From Deltaproteobacteria bacterium (GTDB lineage: Bacteria > Desulfobacterota > Desulfobacteria > Desulfobacterales > B30-G6), in NCBI GenBank assembly GCA_019313725.1, contig JAFDAT010000246.1:1-8248 (forward strand): a stretch of DNA of 8,248 bases, written 5' to 3'. Shown here one piece after another: positions 6,455 to 8,248 of this stretch (positions within the stretch are counted from its first letter, which is position 1; each line of letters opens with the position of its first letter). The notes beneath the pieces were generated by a model, which was not told the origin of the DNA, did not search any database, and worked only from the letters and a program-made list of their open reading frames with translations. Position numbers and translations under genes: made by a program.

Positions 6455-6458
<4 letters not shown>
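6434..6458 (-). terminator. Perfect hairpin overlapping the livF stop codon
   Basis: An 11-bp perfect inverted repeat (CTAAAAGCGCG at 6434-6444, CGCGCTTTTAG at 6448-6458) encloses a three-base loop. The livF TAA (6455-6457) lies inside the stem. The stem's descending arm ends in TTTTAG in the minus-strand RNA, giving a weak terminator-like profile without a long U-run. It may cause partial termination or protect the upstream livGF message from 3' decay, lowering synthetase expression relative to the transporter. Confidence 0.5.
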
Positions 6459-7214
<756 letters not shown>

Positions 7215-7231
<17 letters not shown>

Positions 7232-8003
7232 CGTCGTCTTCTCCTAAGTAGGCTTTTAAAACTTCCGGATGTTTCTGGACATCTTCAGGCTTGCCTTCGG
7301 TGATGGGCCGTCCGAAGTTCAGGGCCAGAATGCGGTCGGAAATGTCCATGACCATGTTCATGTCGTGTTCGATCAGCAGGATGGTGATGCCCAGTTCATC
7401 CTGGATATCCTTGACCCAGAAGATCATGTCCTGCTTTTCCTCTGCATTCATGCCGGCACAGGGCTCGTCCAGCAGCAGGAGATCAGGCTCCAGGGCCAGG
7501 GCCCGGCCGAGTTCGATCTGCTTCTGGGTGCCGTAAGGCAGTCCGCCCACCAGTTTGTCCCGGGCGGCCTGCAGGTCCAGAAAGTCGATGATCTCCTCCA
7601 CCTTTTTGCGGTGTTCCACCTCTTCCTTGCCGGCAAAGGAGTTTCTGCCCCACAACGAGGCACCGCGGAAAATACCGGTCTTCATGAAAAGGTGGCGGCC
7701 CAGCATGATGTTTTCCATGGTGTTCATGTTGTTGAAAAGCTCGATATTCTGAAATGTGCGGGCAATGCCCGCCTTGGCCACCTTGTCCGGTTTTTTCCCC
7801 CGGATATTCTTGTCCTTGAAAAGGATTTTTCCGGAATTGGGCTGGTAGATGCCGTTGATGCAGTTGAAGAGGGTTGTCTTTCCTGCGCCGTTGGGGCCGA
7901 TGATGGCGTAGACTTCGCCTTTCTTCACCTCGAACGATATGCCGTCCAGAGCCTTCAGGCCGCCAAACCGGATCGACAGGTCCTTTACCTCAAAAAAAGC
8001 CAT
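7215..8003 (-). CDS. livG: Branched-chain-type ABC transporter ATP-binding protein LivG
   Basis: This 262-residue ATPase is the second nucleotide-binding subunit of the HAAT importer. Motifs are Walker A GPNGAGKTT (36-44), Q-loop in ARTFQNIELF (81-90), signature region LPYGTQKQ (155-162, a variant typical of LivG), Walker B LLLLDEP (175-181) and switch His213 in LLIEHDMNMV. The length and the helical insert around 105-135 match LivG and not LivF. A GTGAGG-type ribosome binding site lies about eleven bases before the ATG. The upstream neighbour in transcription is a probable substrate-binding protein with a hairpin in between; the permeases LivH and LivM are not in this interval. Confidence 0.92.
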
Positions 8004-8041
8004 GGGCTGATTTTCCTCACATATTTCAGATGAAATAAATG

Positions 8042-8072
8042 GGAGGTTGGAGAAAAAAATTCTCCAACCTCC
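8042..8072 (-). terminator. Strong hairpin between the binding-protein gene and livG
   Basis: A perfect 13-bp inverted repeat (8042-8054 with 8060-8072, arms GGAGGTTGGAGAA and its complement) encloses a five-base loop of A on the plus strand (U in the RNA). In the minus-strand RNA the stem is followed by CAUUUAUUUC, an interrupted U-run. It begins 16 bases after the stop codon of the upstream gene. It fits an intrinsic terminator or an mRNA-stabilising stem that lets the binding protein be made in excess over livGF. Confidence 0.75.
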
Positions 8073-8088
8073 GGTCTTACGTATGTCT

Positions 8089-8248
8089 TTAGTGACTCAT
8101 GGGAATATATTCGGTTTTAATCCAGCCAGACAGGATTTCTGTCTTGGCGTCGGCCGTTGCCTTTCCAAGCCAGACTGAAGTTGCACCCAAACGGCATGAT
8201 GGGTCATTTGGTTTGAACGGTGCATAACTAATCGGAGACATGCTGCCT
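8089..8248 (-). CDS. Probable periplasmic substrate-binding protein of the ABC transporter, C-terminus (partial)
   Basis: An open frame enters from the right edge and ends at TAA (8089-8091), giving 52 complete residues that include SMSPISYAPFKPNDPSCRLG and end with GWIKTEYIPMSH. The placement just before livG, the size of the tail, and the pattern of a Tyr/Pro-rich segment followed by a final Trp-containing strand fit a LivK-like type-I binding protein. No catalytic or diagnostic motif lies in this fragment, so the call leans on context. Its codon and base composition look like those of the neighbours. Confidence 0.6.
   Translation of the reverse strand, partial: GSMSPISYAPFKPNDPSCRLGATSVWLGKATADAKTEILSGWIKTEYIPMSH

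Noticed and set aside
7269..8033. Long plus-strand open frame of 254 codons opposite livG
   Set aside because: It is the antisense shadow of livG in a GC-rich gene and has no family-like motifs, whereas livG has all ABC ATPase motifs.

Overview
The window reads as chromosomal DNA of a Gram-negative anaerobe, most likely a sulfate-reducing member of the Desulfobacterota (the former Deltaproteobacteria). This is inferred from gene content and style, not from a marker gene. It shows an IHF-alpha-like protein, a branched-chain-type ABC importer linked to an acyl-CoA ligase, an apparent selenoprotein, and intergenic gaps filled with short-period repeats. There are no rRNA or tRNA genes, phage genes, insertion sequences or CRISPR arrays.

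Left part (1-1268): a possible gene tail, then an AT-rich leader with an extended -10 promoter and the ihfA-like gene (262-540, +). Facing it on the minus strand is an OsmC-family gene at 585-1058. Conventional gene calling would truncate it at an in-frame TGA (852-854). That TGA lies where OsmC proteins carry their first redox cysteine. The same frame stays open for 88 more codons with family-like sequence that includes the second cysteine, and a bacterial SECIS-like hairpin follows the TGA directly. I read it as an OsmC selenoprotein of 157 residues with Sec69 and Cys136. This is the most interesting item in the window.

Middle part (1269-4480): two plus-strand genes, an FLVCR-like major facilitator transporter (1269-2495) and a gamma-glutamyltranspeptidase-family protein (2766-4388). 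They are separated by a 270-base gap with a repeat cluster. The transpeptidase carries an exact 15-bp in-frame tandem duplication just before its predicted autocleavage threonine. A perfect 17-bp inverted repeat (4436-4482) closes this region and serves convergent genes from both sides.

Right part (4481-8248): a minus-strand cluster read from right to left. It holds the C-terminus of a probable periplasmic substrate-binding protein (8089 to the window edge), a strong hairpin, livG, livF (overlapping livG by 17 bases), and a long-chain acyl-CoA synthetase. Together they suggest import of a carboxylic or amino-acid-like substrate followed by CoA activation. The permease genes (livH, livM) are not between the binding protein and livG, so they must lie elsewhere. 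The synthetase starts inside a 9-bp repeat array, so its first 18 residues are repeat-encoded, and no good ribosome binding site precedes them.
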